Notes under the pieces: generated by a model
Seen by the model: the letters and a program-made list of their open reading frames with translations, nothing else
Told to the model about the DNA's origin: nothing
The model's database searches: none
Shown here: positions 1-9,700 of the stretch, piece after piece
Layout of the letters: each line of letters opens with the position of its first letter
Numbering within the stretch: the first letter of the stretch is position 1
From: Actinomycetes bacterium
GTDB lineage: Bacteria > Actinomycetota > CALGFH01
Assembly (NCBI GenBank): GCA_036000965.1
Contig: DASYUT010000063.1
Coordinates: forward strand, 1-64,000
Length of the DNA: 64,000 nucleotides
Direction: 5' to 3'
Translations under genes and position numbers: made by a program

Positions 1-8
1 CAGCCAGC

Positions 9-1175
9 ATGCAGACCGCGCGACGAATCGCGGCGCTCCCGCCCTACCTCTTCGCTGAGATCGACAGGAAGGTGGCAGCGGCGAGGGCGGCCGGCACCGA
101 CGTGATCTCGTTCGGGGTCGGCGACCCTGACCTGCCCACGCCCGGGTTCGTGGTCGAGGAGCTGGCCCGCGCCGCGCATGACCCCTCGACTCACCAGTAC
201 CCGAGCTACTTCGGGCTGCCCGCGTTCCGGCAGGCGATCGCCGACTTCTACGAGCGGCGCTTCGGGGTGGCCCTCGACCCGGCCACCCAGGTGCTGCCGC
301 TCATCGGCTCCAAGGAGGGGATCGCCCACCTGCCCTGGGCGTTCGTCGACCCTGGCGACCCGGTGCTTGTGACCGAGCCCGGCTACCCGGTTTACGAGAT
401 CGGCACGATCCTGGCCGGCGGCGAACCGGTCCACATCCCGCTCACCGCCGAGGAGGGCTGGTTCCCCGACTTCGGCCGGGTCGACGGGCCGGTCGCCGAC
501 CGGGCCAAGATCCTCTGGCTCGGGTATCCGTCCAACCCGACCGCGGCCGTGGCCACCATCGACCAGTTCGACACCGCTGTGCGCTTCGCGGCCGAGCACG
601 ACCTGCTGCTCGCCCACGACAACGCGTACTCAGAGATCACCTACGACGGGTTCGTCGCGCCGTCGGTGTTCCAGGTGCCGGGCGCGACGGACGTGGCGGT
701 CGAGTTCGGGTCGCTGTCGAAGATCTTCAACATGACCGGCTGGCGCGTCGGCTGGGTCGTCGGCAACCCGACCGCGATCGAGGCACTCGGTCGGGTGAAG
801 ACGAACATCGACTCGGGCATCTTCAACGCGGTGCAGCGGGCCGGGGTGGCCGCGCTTTCGAGCGACATGTCCCACCTGCCCGGCCTGGTGGCAACCTACC
901 AGCGGCGCCGTGACCGCATCATGGAGGTGTTCTGGGAGGCCGGCTGGAAGGTCGACCCCCCCAAGGGCGCCCTCTACGTCTGGCTGCCCAGCCCGCAGGG
1001 GGAGTCGAGCGTGGATTTCACCGCCCGCCTGCTCGAGGACGCCGGCGTGGTCGTCGCGCCCGGGTCCGGGTACGGGCCGAGCGGCGAGGGCTACATCCGC
1101 CTCTCGCTCACGATCCCGGACGCCCGCCTGGAGGAGGGCTGCGAGCGCGTGCGCAAGGCGCTGGTCGGGGGGTAG
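9..1175 (+). CDS. dapL: LL-diaminopimelate aminotransferase-type class I/II PLP aminotransferase
   Basis: A 388-residue fold-type I PLP aminotransferase, most like LL-diaminopimelate aminotransferase, which makes LL-DAP from tetrahydrodipicolinate and glutamate in lysine and peptidoglycan synthesis. Seen: the N-terminal ISFGVGDPDLPTP segment, the GYPSNPTAA motif, the aspartate/tyrosine pair in AHDNAYSEI and the PLP-lysine motif SLSKIFNMTGWR near residue 240. Length is normal for the family. It ends 5 bp before hflX, so the two probably share a transcript. In several actinobacteria hflX sits next to another DAP gene (dapF), which fits this position. Related aminotransferases (DapC, aspartate or alanine aminotransferases) share these motifs, so substrate specificity is inferred. 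The ATG at 9 gives a complete N-terminus, but the window starts just upstream, so its promoter is not visible. Confidence 0.8.
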   Translation: MQTARRIAALPPYLFAEIDRKVAAARAAGTDVISFGVGDPDLPTPGFVVEELARAAHDPSTHQYPSYFGLPAFRQAIADFYERRFGVALDPATQVLPLIGSKEGIAHLPWAFVDPGDPVLVTEPGYPVYEIGTILAGGEPVHIPLTAEEGWFPDFGRVDGPVADRAKILWLGYPSNPTAAVATIDQFDTAVRFAAEHDLLLAHDNAYSEITYDGFVAPSVFQVPGATDVAVEFGSLSKIFNMTGWRVGWVVGNPTAIEALGRVKTNIDSGIFNAVQRAGVAALSSDMSHLPGLVATYQRRRDRIMEVFWEAGWKVDPPKGALYVWLPSPQGESSVDFTARLLEDAGVVVAPGSGYGPSGEGYIRLSLTIPDARLEEGCERVRKALVGG

Positions 1176-1180
1176 GTGCG

Positions 1181-2617
<1,437 letters not shown>

Positions 2618-2706
2618 GCCACGTCCCAACGCCTTCGAGCGCCGGCTCCGGTGGCGAAGGGGACCGGAAGGGGGACCGTCTGGACACGCTCGAGCAGCTC
2701 CCGAGG

Positions 2707-3345
2707 ATGCGCGAGGCCCGAGACGGCGACGCGGATGGGCTCATCAGCCTCATCAGCGCGTGCTACGCGGAGTACCCGGGCTGCGTCCTGGACGTCGACG
2801 GCGAGGAGCCATGGCTGCGGGCTCCCGCCGCCACCACCGCGGCCCGCCGTGGACGCCTCTGGGTCGCCGAGTCCAGCGACCCCGCGACCGTCGGCTCCGC
2901 GGGGTCGGGTGGCGCCCTGGCCGTCGGGTCGGCGGGGTCCGATGGGGCCCCGGCCGTGAGGGCGACGGGATCAAGTGGTGCTGTGATCGTGGGGTCGGCC
3001 GGGTCGGATGGCGTCGCGACTGTGAGAGCAACGGGGCCGGGTGCTGTGATCGTCGGGTCGGCGGGCCTGCGTCCCGCGCGGCAGGGCACGGTCGTCTTGC
3101 ACGCCCTCTACGTGGCGCGCGGGGCACGTCGGCGGGGGCTTGGTGCCCAGCTCGTCGGGCTGGTCGAAGCCGAGGCCAGGAGCCGTGGGTCACTTCGGGT
3201 CGCGCTGTGGTCGGATACCCGCTTCGCCGACGCCCACCGGCTCTACCAGCGGCTCGGCTACCTCCGAACGCCAAGTGTGCGAGAACTCCACGACGCCAGC
3301 CGCTCGCTGGAGTACCAGTTCGTCAAGCAGCTGTCTCCAGCCTGA
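2707..3345 (+). CDS. GNAT N-acetyltransferase with in-frame minisatellite
   Basis: A GCN5-related acetyltransferase of unknown substrate, 212 residues from the ATG at 2707 (MREARDGDADG, the usual start of the fold). Seen: first strand/helix with CYAEYPGCVLDVDGEEPW, strand GRLWVAE, a long low-complexity insert, then the strand GTVVLHALYVARGARRRGLGAQL. That last segment is the acetyl-CoA binding motif A, followed by a C-terminal LYQRLGYLR. The insert (about residues 62-118) is made of 11-residue units related to VGSAGSDGAPA and VRATGSSGAVI. It ends in VGSAGLRPA, which looks like the original beta strand, so the strand appears to have been expanded by tandem duplication. The upstream in-frame region overlaps hflX and lacks a good start. 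It is convergent with lexA. Confidence 0.82.
   Translation: MREARDGDADGLISLISACYAEYPGCVLDVDGEEPWLRAPAATTAARRGRLWVAESSDPATVGSAGSGGALAVGSAGSDGAPAVRATGSSGAVIVGSAGSDGVATVRATGPGAVIVGSAGLRPARQGTVVLHALYVARGARRRGLGAQLVGLVEAEARSRGSLRVALWSDTRFADAHRLYQRLGYLRTPSVRELHDASRSLEYQFVKQLSPA
2890..3062 (+). repeat. 33-bp minisatellite inside the GNAT gene
   Basis: About five degenerate 33-bp units encoding 11 residues each (VGSAGSGGALA, VGSAGSDGAPA, VRATGSSGAVI, VGSAGSDGVAT, VRATGPGAVI) followed by a final VGSAGL that belongs to the enzyme core. The period is a multiple of three, so the frame is kept. Confidence 0.8.
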
Positions 3346-3470
3346 GCAGCACTCCACATCTGGACGCGTAGCCAGGGTCCACGGCCACAGGTCCACGGCT
3401 GTTCGGCTTCGCGAGCCCGAAGGTCTTGACCCGTGCGGCCGAGCCGGGTGTGCGTGGACCCGCCGTTGTG

Positions 3471-4088
3471 CTACAGGCGCCGGAGGACAGCGACCACCTT
3501 GCCGAGGATGGTAGCCTGGTCGCCGTCGATCGGCTCGTAGGCCGGGTTGGAGGGCAGCAGGCGGATCCGGCCGCCCTTGCGCGACAGGCGCTTGACGGTT
3601 GCCTCCTCGTCCAGCATTGCGGCCACCATCTCGTGCTCGTCGGCGTCGCGCTGGCTGCGGACGACGACATAGTCGCCGTCGAACACGCCGTCCTCGGTCA
3701 TCGAGTCGCCTCGGACCCTCAGCATGAACAGCTCGCCCTGCCCGACCAGCTCGCGAGGGAGCGGCATCACTTCCTCCACCTGCTCATCGGCCAGGATTGG
3801 CGCACCGGCCGCGATCTGACCGAGCAAGGGGACGTAGGTGGGCAGCGGCTTGGGCACGGCCACCGGCGGGCCGTCCATATGGACCTCGATCGCACGCGGC
3901 TTGGTCGGGTCGCGCCGGATGAACCCCTTGCGCTGCAACGCCTCGAGCTGCGAATGCACGCTGGAAGTGGAGGTCAGCCCGACGGCCTCGCCGATCTCGC
4001 GGATGGAAGGGGGATAGCCGCGGTCGGTGACCGCGTCGCGGATCACGTCGAGGATCTTCCGCTGTCTGCTGGTGAGCTCGTCGGACAT
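3471..4088 (-). CDS. lexA: SOS repressor LexA
   Basis: LexA, the autocleaving repressor of the DNA-damage (SOS) regulon. 205 residues. The N-terminal winged helix ([33 protein letters not shown]) is followed by the cleavage region QIAAGAPI (Ala-Gly bond), the catalytic serine in [16 protein letters not shown] and the catalytic lysine in EEATVKRL. The start is the ATG at 4088 (MSDELTS), behind a strong GGGGGAAGGG ribosome site; the reading frame is open further upstream but that part is not conserved. The gene is divergent from a LysM gene. Three SOS boxes lie between them, so autoregulation is very likely. Confidence 0.95.
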   Translation of the reverse strand: MSDELTSRQRKILDVIRDAVTDRGYPPSIREIGEAVGLTSTSSVHSQLEALQRKGFIRRDPTKPRAIEVHMDGPPVAVPKPLPTYVPLLGQIAAGAPILADEQVEEVMPLPRELVGQGELFMLRVRGDSMTEDGVFDGDYVVVRSQRDADEHEMVAAMLDEEATVKRLSRKGGRIRLLPSNPAYEPIDGDQATILGKVVAVLRRL

Positions 4089-4185
4089 CGCCCTTCCCCC
4101 GAGGTGGTCGGATTCCCTGGCCGGCAGGCGACGTGCTGCTGCTTCCTGCACTGGCACGGACTCTAGCAGCGCAGATGAGCGGAAG

Positions 4186-4199
4186 CAAACATCTGTTCG
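4186..4199. promoter_or_regulatory. SOS (LexA) box 1
   Basis: CAAACatctGTTCG, one mismatch from the actinobacterial/Gram-positive consensus CGAACnnnnGTTCG. It lies about 98 bp upstream of the lexA start. Confidence 0.7.
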
Positions 4200-4225
4200 A
4201 GTCTGGGGACGAACGTCGTTGACAT

Positions 4226-4239
4226 CGAACACGTGTTTG
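4226..4239. promoter_or_regulatory. SOS (LexA) box 2
   Basis: CGAACacgtGTTTG, one mismatch from CGAACnnnnGTTCG, in the middle of the lexA/LysM divergent region. Confidence 0.8.
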
Positions 4240-4254
4240 GGTAAGGATGAGGAC

Positions 4255-4268
4255 CGAACAAGTGTTCC
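4255..4268. promoter_or_regulatory. SOS (LexA) box 3
   Basis: CGAACaagtGTTCC, one mismatch from consensus, ending 19 bp before the LysM gene start, where it would block that promoter. Confidence 0.8.
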
Positions 4269-4287
4269 CTACCTGACGGAACCCGCC

Positions 4288-4668
4288 ATGCAGATGCAGC
4301 CAGCGACCTCCGGCCGTGCGGCCGGGACGGCGGCCGGCCAGCCCGGCATCCGGGCCCGGCTGCCGGCTCACCAGCCGCCCCCGCGCGTGCGGGTGCGGGT
4401 ACGGCGGGCCCGGGCGCTCGCCCTCCTCGCCGTCGTGGCCTTCCTCCTGCTCATGGCGCCCGGCCTGGCCAGGGGTGACGGTCCGGAGCGGCCTGTGGCT
4501 CGGGTGACCTACACGGTCCAGGCCGGCGACACGCTCTGGGGGATCGCCCGCCGGGCCGCTCCCGAGCGTGACCCGCGCGAGGTGGTGGACCAGCTCCTCC
4601 GCGACAACCGCCTGCGCGGCCAGCTCCAGCCCGGCCAGCAGCTCTCGCTTCCGGTGCCGAGCCGCTAG
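4288..4668 (+). CDS. SOS-controlled membrane LysM protein (YneA/ChiZ/DivS-like)
   Basis: 126 residues from the ATG at 4288: a basic, proline-rich cytoplasmic tail (to about 41), one membrane segment (ALALLAVVAFLLLMAPGLA, about 42-60) and a C-terminal LysM domain (YTVQAGDTLWGIARRA to QLQPGQQLSLPV). LysM binds peptidoglycan. In Bacillus (yneA) and Mycobacterium (Rv2719c/chiZ) a membrane LysM protein is encoded divergently from lexA, is induced by DNA damage and delays cell division. Gene order, architecture and an SOS box 19 bp upstream match that here. The exact activity (division inhibitor or wall hydrolase) is inferred from position, not from catalytic residues. Confidence 0.8.
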   Translation: MQMQPATSGRAAGTAAGQPGIRARLPAHQPPPRVRVRVRRARALALLAVVAFLLLMAPGLARGDGPERPVARVTYTVQAGDTLWGIARRAAPERDPREVVDQLLRDNRLRGQLQPGQQLSLPVPSR

Positions 4669-4722
4669 ACGGGACGGTGTCGCGGCGTGCGCCTCGCTGG
4701 CCCGTGCGGTGAGACGCGACGC

Positions 4723-4812
4723 CTACGGTCGGGCGTCGTCCGGGGAGCGGAAGTACCACTTGGCCATCCACGCCCCGCCGACGAACAGCGCGAGGAACAG
4801 CGCGACGAACAC
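4723..4812 (-). CDS. possible 29-residue single-pass membrane peptide
   Basis: Reading from a GTG at 4812, right after the YkvA stop, gives VFVALFLALFVGGAWMAKWY then FRSPDDARP and a TAG. One hydrophobic helix and a charged tail look like a real small membrane protein, and the position fits the last gene of the chrB-like/ykvA operon. There is no clear ribosome site, and the start could lie inside ykvA. Uncertain. Confidence 0.35.
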   Translation of the reverse strand: MFVALFLALFVGGAWMAKWYFRSPDDARP

Positions 4813-4820
4813 GGTCGACG

Positions 4821-5225
4821 CTAGCCGGCCGCCGGGGTCCGGTCGCCGAGCAGGCGCTGCAACAGCCGGGGCTCACCCGGCCACGCCTCGACCAGGACCT
4901 CGCGGGGCACCTGCCGGGCCGCATACCGCAGGGCGAGCGCGACCACCACCACGTCGTCCAGCGGACCGATCACCGGCAGGAACTCCGGCAGCAGGTCGAT
5001 CGGGGACAGCAGCCACAGCCCCGCCAGCGCGACCGCGACCTTGGCCCGGCGCGGCACCCTCGGATCGCGGCGCAGCCTCCGCACGGTGGTCACGCAGTCG
5101 GGCACGAAGCTGGCCAAGTCGCGGAGCAGCCCGGGTGGCAGCCGGCGGGCGAGCAGCACCAGCACCGCCCAGCTGCCCACCATCAGCGCGGCCGCCAGCA
5201 GCCCCGCCCGCAACCAGCCGTTCAT
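4821..5225 (-). CDS. YkvA family (DUF1232) membrane protein
   Basis: 134 residues: an N-terminal membrane helix (LRAGLLAAALMVGSWAVLVLL), then a domain with SFVPDCVTTVRRLRRDPRVPRRAKVAVALAGLW split by the signature LLSPIDLLPEFLPVIGPLDD. That signature (SPIDLIPD-FIPVLG-LDD) defines the YkvA/DUF1232 family, whose function is unknown. The start ATG at 5225 overlaps the stop of the upstream gene (ATGA), indicating translational coupling. Confidence 0.82.
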   Translation of the reverse strand: MNGWLRAGLLAAALMVGSWAVLVLLARRLPPGLLRDLASFVPDCVTTVRRLRRDPRVPRRAKVAVALAGLWLLSPIDLLPEFLPVIGPLDDVVVVALALRYAARQVPREVLVEAWPGEPRLLQRLLGDRTPAAG

Positions 5226-5767
5226 GCCTGCCTCCTCGATGGTTCGTGGACCGCCTGGTAGACCCGCTCGGCGTAGTCCTCCAAGGCCTCGATGCACGCC
5301 TTGAGTCGCAGTTCGGCGGCCACCGCGGCGGGCAGCGCGAACACGTCGCGGGTCTTGAGGTCGCGCCACCAGCGGCGCAGCCGCTCCAGGCTCTGCTCTT
5401 CCTCTTCCAGCTCGGCCAGGGTCAGCTTGCCGATGCGGATCTCCTTGGCGATCTCGGCTTCGAACCGGTCGCATTCGGTGGTGAACTCGGTCCACTCGGC
5501 CTCCCGCGCCTGGGTGAACAGCGCGGCCAGCCGGGCGGCGGTGGCCTCGTCGTGGGCGGCGGCGTCCAGCACCAGCACCTCCCCGTCACCGCGCCCGGCC
5601 AGCTCGATCGCCCGCTGGATGCGCTCGGTGAACGCGGCCACGGCTGGGACCGCCCAGGCGCCCGGGCCGATCGAGAGCGCCCCGAGCCGGCGCAGTTCCC
5701 GCCAGACCGCGACCCGGTGGCGGGACGGTTCGGTCGGTAGGTGGACCAGCAGCAGCACCCAGCGCAT
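5222..5767 (-). CDS. ChrB N-terminal-domain protein (chromate resistance-associated)
   Basis: 181 residues matching the N-terminal domain of chromate-resistance protein ChrB: WVLLLVHLPTEPSRHRVAVW at the start, then RRLGALSIGPGAWAVPA, and an acidic/coiled region with LEEEEQSLERLRRWWRDL. Stand-alone ChrB_N proteins are common in actinobacteria and are thought to be regulators or sensors; no chromate transporter is nearby. The start ATG at 5767 has a GGAGGTGCG ribosome site. A 17-bp inverted repeat and three GTAACG copies lie just upstream, suggesting its own operator. It overlaps ykvA by ATGA. Confidence 0.75.
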   Translation of the reverse strand: MRWVLLLVHLPTEPSRHRVAVWRELRRLGALSIGPGAWAVPAVAAFTERIQRAIELAGRGDGEVLVLDAAAHDEATAARLAALFTQAREAEWTEFTTECDRFEAEIAKEIRIGKLTLAELEEEEQSLERLRRWWRDLKTRDVFALPAAVAAELRLKACIEALEDYAERVYQAVHEPSRRQA

Positions 5768-5811
5768 CGCACCTCCGGCGTTACAGGAGCCCCCTGCGTT
5801 ACTAGGAGAGT

Positions 5812-5828
5812 GTAGCAACCGTTACTAC
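5812..5828. promoter_or_regulatory. Palindromic operator upstream of the ChrB_N gene
   Basis: GTAGCAACCGTTACTAC is an inverted repeat of GTAGTAAC/GTTGCTAC around one base, with one mismatch. Two further CGTTAC copies occur at 5779-5784 and 5797-5802, closer to the start codon at 5767. Likely a repressor or activator site; the regulator is not identified. Confidence 0.55.
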
Positions 5829-5972
5829 CCGCAGCTAGAGGGGTCTTGGGTTGAGCTGACTGTCATGACCGACAGGCAGGGCGTGACGCAGGAACGAATC
5901 GGCCAGGTGCGGCTTGGCGGGAGGCGCCGAGCTGGCGGGCGACCTCGGCGCAGGCCGACACCCAGCTCTCCT

Positions 5973-6470
5973 TCAGGAGGTTGCGGCGCGCCTGCGCGGC
6001 TTGGGTGGGGTGGTCTTGCGCAGCGACCGCAGGCTGGCCAGCTCCCGCTGGAAGTCGGCCGGGTCCTGGAAGTCCTTGTAGACGCTGGCGAAGCGCATGT
6101 AAGCAACGGCGTCGAGCTCGCGCAGCGCGTTCAGCAGCTCGATGCCGACCTCCTGGCTTTCGACCTCGCGCTGGCCGCGGGCGCGCAGCGTCTCCTCGAT
6201 GTCACTGGTCATCCGTAGGATCTGGGCATTGGTGATCGGACGGTTCTTGCAGGCCTTCTCGAGCCCGGAGATCAACTTGGCCAGATCGAACTGCTCCTTC
6301 GACCCGTCCCGCTTGAGGACGAGCAGGGGGGTCTCCTCGACCCGTTCGAAGGTCGTGAAGCGCCGCCCGCACCCGGCGCAGGCCCGCCGGCGACGGATCG
6401 TCCCCCCGTCCTCGGACGGGCGGGAGTCGATCACGCGGTCGTCGTCGGTACCGCAAAAGGGGCAGCGCAC
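5973..6470 (-). CDS. nrdR: Transcriptional repressor NrdR
   Basis: 165 residues. An N-terminal zinc ribbon (RCPFCGTDDDRVIDSRP...CAGCGRRFTTFERVE) is followed by an ATP-cone (LVLKRDGSKEQFDLAKLISG onward), the standard NrdR architecture. NrdR senses ATP/dATP and represses ribonucleotide reductase genes. The start is the GTG at 6470, giving the family N-terminus (M)RCPFCG behind AAGGAGACCG. The frame is open upstream but extra residues would precede the zinc ribbon. It is divergent from nrdJ, with two NrdR boxes between. Confidence 0.95.
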   Translation of the reverse strand: MRCPFCGTDDDRVIDSRPSEDGGTIRRRRACAGCGRRFTTFERVEETPLLVLKRDGSKEQFDLAKLISGLEKACKNRPITNAQILRMTSDIEETLRARGQREVESQEVGIELLNALRELDAVAYMRFASVYKDFQDPADFQRELASLRSLRKTTPPKPRRRAATS

Positions 6471-6503
6471 CGGTCTCCTTCCCCGGCCGACAGGAATCGG
6501 CCA

Positions 6504-6519
6504 CCACAAGATATAGTGG
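6504..6519. promoter_or_regulatory. NrdR box 1
   Basis: CCACAAGATATAGTGG, close to the NrdR consensus acaCwAtATaTwGtgt. It overlaps a possible -10 for either direction (TATAAT at 6520-6525). Confidence 0.75.
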
Positions 6520-6546
6520 TATAATCGCCTCCGGAGTGCAAGTTAT

Positions 6547-6562
6547 CCACAACATGTTGTGT
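6547..6562. promoter_or_regulatory. NrdR box 2
   Basis: CCACAACATGTTGTGT, palindromic; its start is 43 bp from the start of box 1, close to four helical turns, as expected for cooperative NrdR binding. Confidence 0.75.
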
Positions 6563-6571
6563 ATGAAGCGC

Positions 6572-6601
6572 TTGACCAACGCGCCCGGTCCGTTGCTTAA
6601 T
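6572..6601 (+). promoter_or_regulatory. Candidate nrdJ promoter
   Basis: TTGACC (6572-6577), an 18-bp spacer and CTTAAT (6596-6601). It lies just downstream of NrdR box 2, and the -10 runs into the element shared with dut. Confidence 0.45.
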
Positions 6602-6616
6602 CACAGCGCTGTAGTT
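6599..6616. promoter_or_regulatory. Element shared with the dut promoter (nrdJ copy)
   Basis: AATCACAgcgcTGTAGTT, an imperfect inverted repeat. Together with its flanks it matches the sequence at 43059-43079 at 19 of 21 positions (6598-6618 here). It covers the predicted -10/start region of nrdJ. Confidence 0.6.
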
Positions 6617-6727
6617 CTGTCCGTAGCCGTCCCACTCGGTCCGCGGAGCCGGTCCGCCGCCTGCGCACCACTTCTCCGGGACGTGAAGAGGTGCCATCCC
6701 CTGCCGGGGATTGGCTAGGAGGTCATC

Positions 6728-9700
6728 GTGGCCAAGACCCGGGACGCCCTGTCGGTCGAGCAGGGCCCGGCCCGCAAGGGCCTGCAGGTGCGCCGCTTCT
6801 TCTCCCGCAGCGGAACCCACCCGTACGACGAGCTGACCTGGGACCGCCGGGACGCCGTGATCACCAACTGGCGCGACGGCACGACCGCCTTCGAGCAGCG
6901 CGGGCTCGAGTTCCCGAGCACCTGGTCGCAGAACGCGACCAACATCGTGGCCCAGAAGTACTTCAGGGGGCCGCTCGGCACGCCGCAGCGCGAGAGCTCG
7001 GTCCGCCAGATGGTCGACCGGGTGGCCGGCACGATCACCCGGTGGGGGGTCAAGGACGGCTACTTCGCCAGCGACGCCGACGCCGAGGCGTTCCAGTCCG
7101 AGCTGACCCACATCCTGGTCAACCAGAAGGCGGCCTTCAACTCGCCGGTCTGGTTCAACGTCGGGGTCGAGCCCGAGCCGCAGTGCTCTGCCTGCCAGCC
7201 CTACGACGCGCTGGTCAGCACGCCGACCGGCATGGTGCTGATTGGTGAGCTGGTCGAGCGCAGTGCCATCGGCACCGTCGTCTACGATGCGCACGGCGAG
7301 ACCCGGGTGCGGGCGGTCAAGGCCAACGGCGACAAGCGCGTCTACCGGGTGCTGCTGCGCAACGGTTCGTTCCTCGAGGCGACCGCCGACCACTTGGTGT
7401 ACGCCGTGCCCGAGCGGCGGACCCACGGCGCGTGGCTGCGCATCGACCAGCTCCAGCCCGGCATGCGGCTGCACCTCTACCCGCATCGCGCCTCCAAGGA
7501 CGACGCCGTCGGCCGGCTGGCGGCCTCGCTCGAGCGGCGCTCCGAGGAGGGCGGTGGCACGGCGACGCTCGTCCGGAGCGAGCCAACCACCGGGGAGGCC
7601 TCGGAGGCCGCGCTGGCCGGATGGCTTCAGGCGGACGGGTTTGTCGGCCAGTACCCGACCGGAACCAACACCTCGCTCACGATCGAGTTCCAGACGGCGA
7701 CCGAGGAGGAACACGACTGGGTGCAGCGGCACCTGCAGGTCGTCTTCCCAGGGATCCACCAGCACGTCCGGGCGTTCGAGACCCGCGACGCCACGCTCGT
7801 CGGCCGGAGCATCCGGCTCTACGGGGAGGTGCTCCGGCCCTTCGTCGAGTCCTGGGGTCTGCTCGCCCGCCGGCACGAGCTCCGGGTGCCCATGCGGCTC
7901 TGGAGCGCCCCCAACGAGGCCGTCGCCGCCTACCTGCGCAGCGTCTTCCAGGCCGACGGGTATGTCACCGTGCAGGGCGGCAGTGGGCATGTCGCCGTTG
8001 CCGTGATCAGCGAGCGGTGGATGGAGGACCTCCAGGTCCTGCTGCTCCGCCTCGGCATCTACTCCCGGCGGCTCCGCAAGGCGGACGCCCGGCCCGACCG
8101 CTCGGACCTGTTCGAGGTGAGCATCAGCATGCGCTCCGAGCGTGCGACCTTCCGGTCGAAGGTTGGGTTCCTCTCCGCCAAGAAAGTCGCCACCCTGGAC
8201 GCGTCGCTCGGCCTGGATGGCAAGGTCTGCCCGTCGCTGCGCGAGGAGGAGATCCTCGCCATCCAGGACCGGGGCATGCAGCCCGTGTTCGACATCCAGA
8301 CCGACAGTGGCGAATACCTCTCGAACAACATTCGGGTCCACAACTGCTTCATCCTCTCCGTCGACGACACCATGCCCTCGATCCTCAACTGGTACGTCGA
8401 GGAGGGCATGATCTTCAAGGGCGGGTCCGGGTCGGGTGTCAACCTGTCCACGATCCGCTCGTCCCGCGAGCCGCTCGGCAACGGGGGAGAGGCGTCGGGG
8501 CCGGTGTCGTTCATGCGGGGCGCCGACGCTTCGGCTGGGACGATCAAGTGCCTCCACCGCGACACCGAGGTCGTCACCGACGCCGGAGTCGTGCGCGTCG
8601 CCGATGTGCTGCCCGGCTCGCGCGTGCTCACCCGCCACGGGTTCAAGCGGGTGGAGGAGGTACATGACAACGGCACGCGGTCGCTCGTGCGGGTGCGGAC
8701 CGCGCTCGGTGACGAGATCCTCTGCACTCCCGAGCACCGGTTCCGTGTGCGCGGCGCCGACGGGGAGGTTTGGCGTCGGGCGCAGGATCTCAGGGCCGAT
8801 GACTACGTGATGATCGACCTCGGGGCGACGCAGCACGGGTCGTTGCAGGCGCTCACCCCGGTGGGGCCGGGTCACCACAACGAGATCAGCCACGAGCTGC
8901 CGAACGTCCTCGACGAAGCGTTCGCGCTCTGGCTCGGCTGGGTGTACGGCGACGGGTCGATCACCACCCGACCGGCCACCAAGTTCATCGCGATGCAGCT
9001 TGGCGACGGAGACCCCGAGCTCGTCGCCCGCTACACGGCCCTGACGAGGACGATCTTCGGGGAGCAGGCGCACTTCTTCATCGACCGACACCTCGACAAG
9101 GCCGATGCGTCGGCGTCGGTCCGGTTCTGCTCCTCCCAGGTGATCCGGTTTCTCGAGGTCAACGGACTCCGGAAGGGCAAGGCCGCGGAGCTTCGCGTCC
9201 CGAGCCTGGTCAAGTCCTCCCCTCCTGCGGTGCGTGCAGCGTTCCTGGCCGGCGTCTTCGAGGCGGATGGCCATGTCGGCAACGGCTACCCGATCGTCTC
9301 GACGGTCAGCGCGGAGTTCGCTAGAGATCTTCACCGCCTCCTGCTGTCGATCGGGATCCCGTCCCAGGTGGGTGTCATCAACGACCGGGTGGCGGCGTAC
9401 GGTCGCAACCCGGTGCATACCGTGCGGGTCGCTGGAGGCCTGGGGGTCCGCCGCTTCGCAAAGCTCGTCGGCTTCCTCTCCGAGCGCAAGTCGCGACTCC
9501 TCGAGGCCGCCGTGGCGCGGAAGGCTCGCAGCCCATACGAGCTCGCCTGGATCCTGCCCCACGTCGGCGACGAGTTGGATGTGCTGTGGCAGCGGTCGAC
9601 GGGCGCTCTCAGGCGCGCGCTTGCGCCCTACGCCCGGTACGCCAGTCGCCGGAGCATGAGCCTCCTCCGAGCCCGCGCCCTGCTGAATGCCTTCCCCCAG

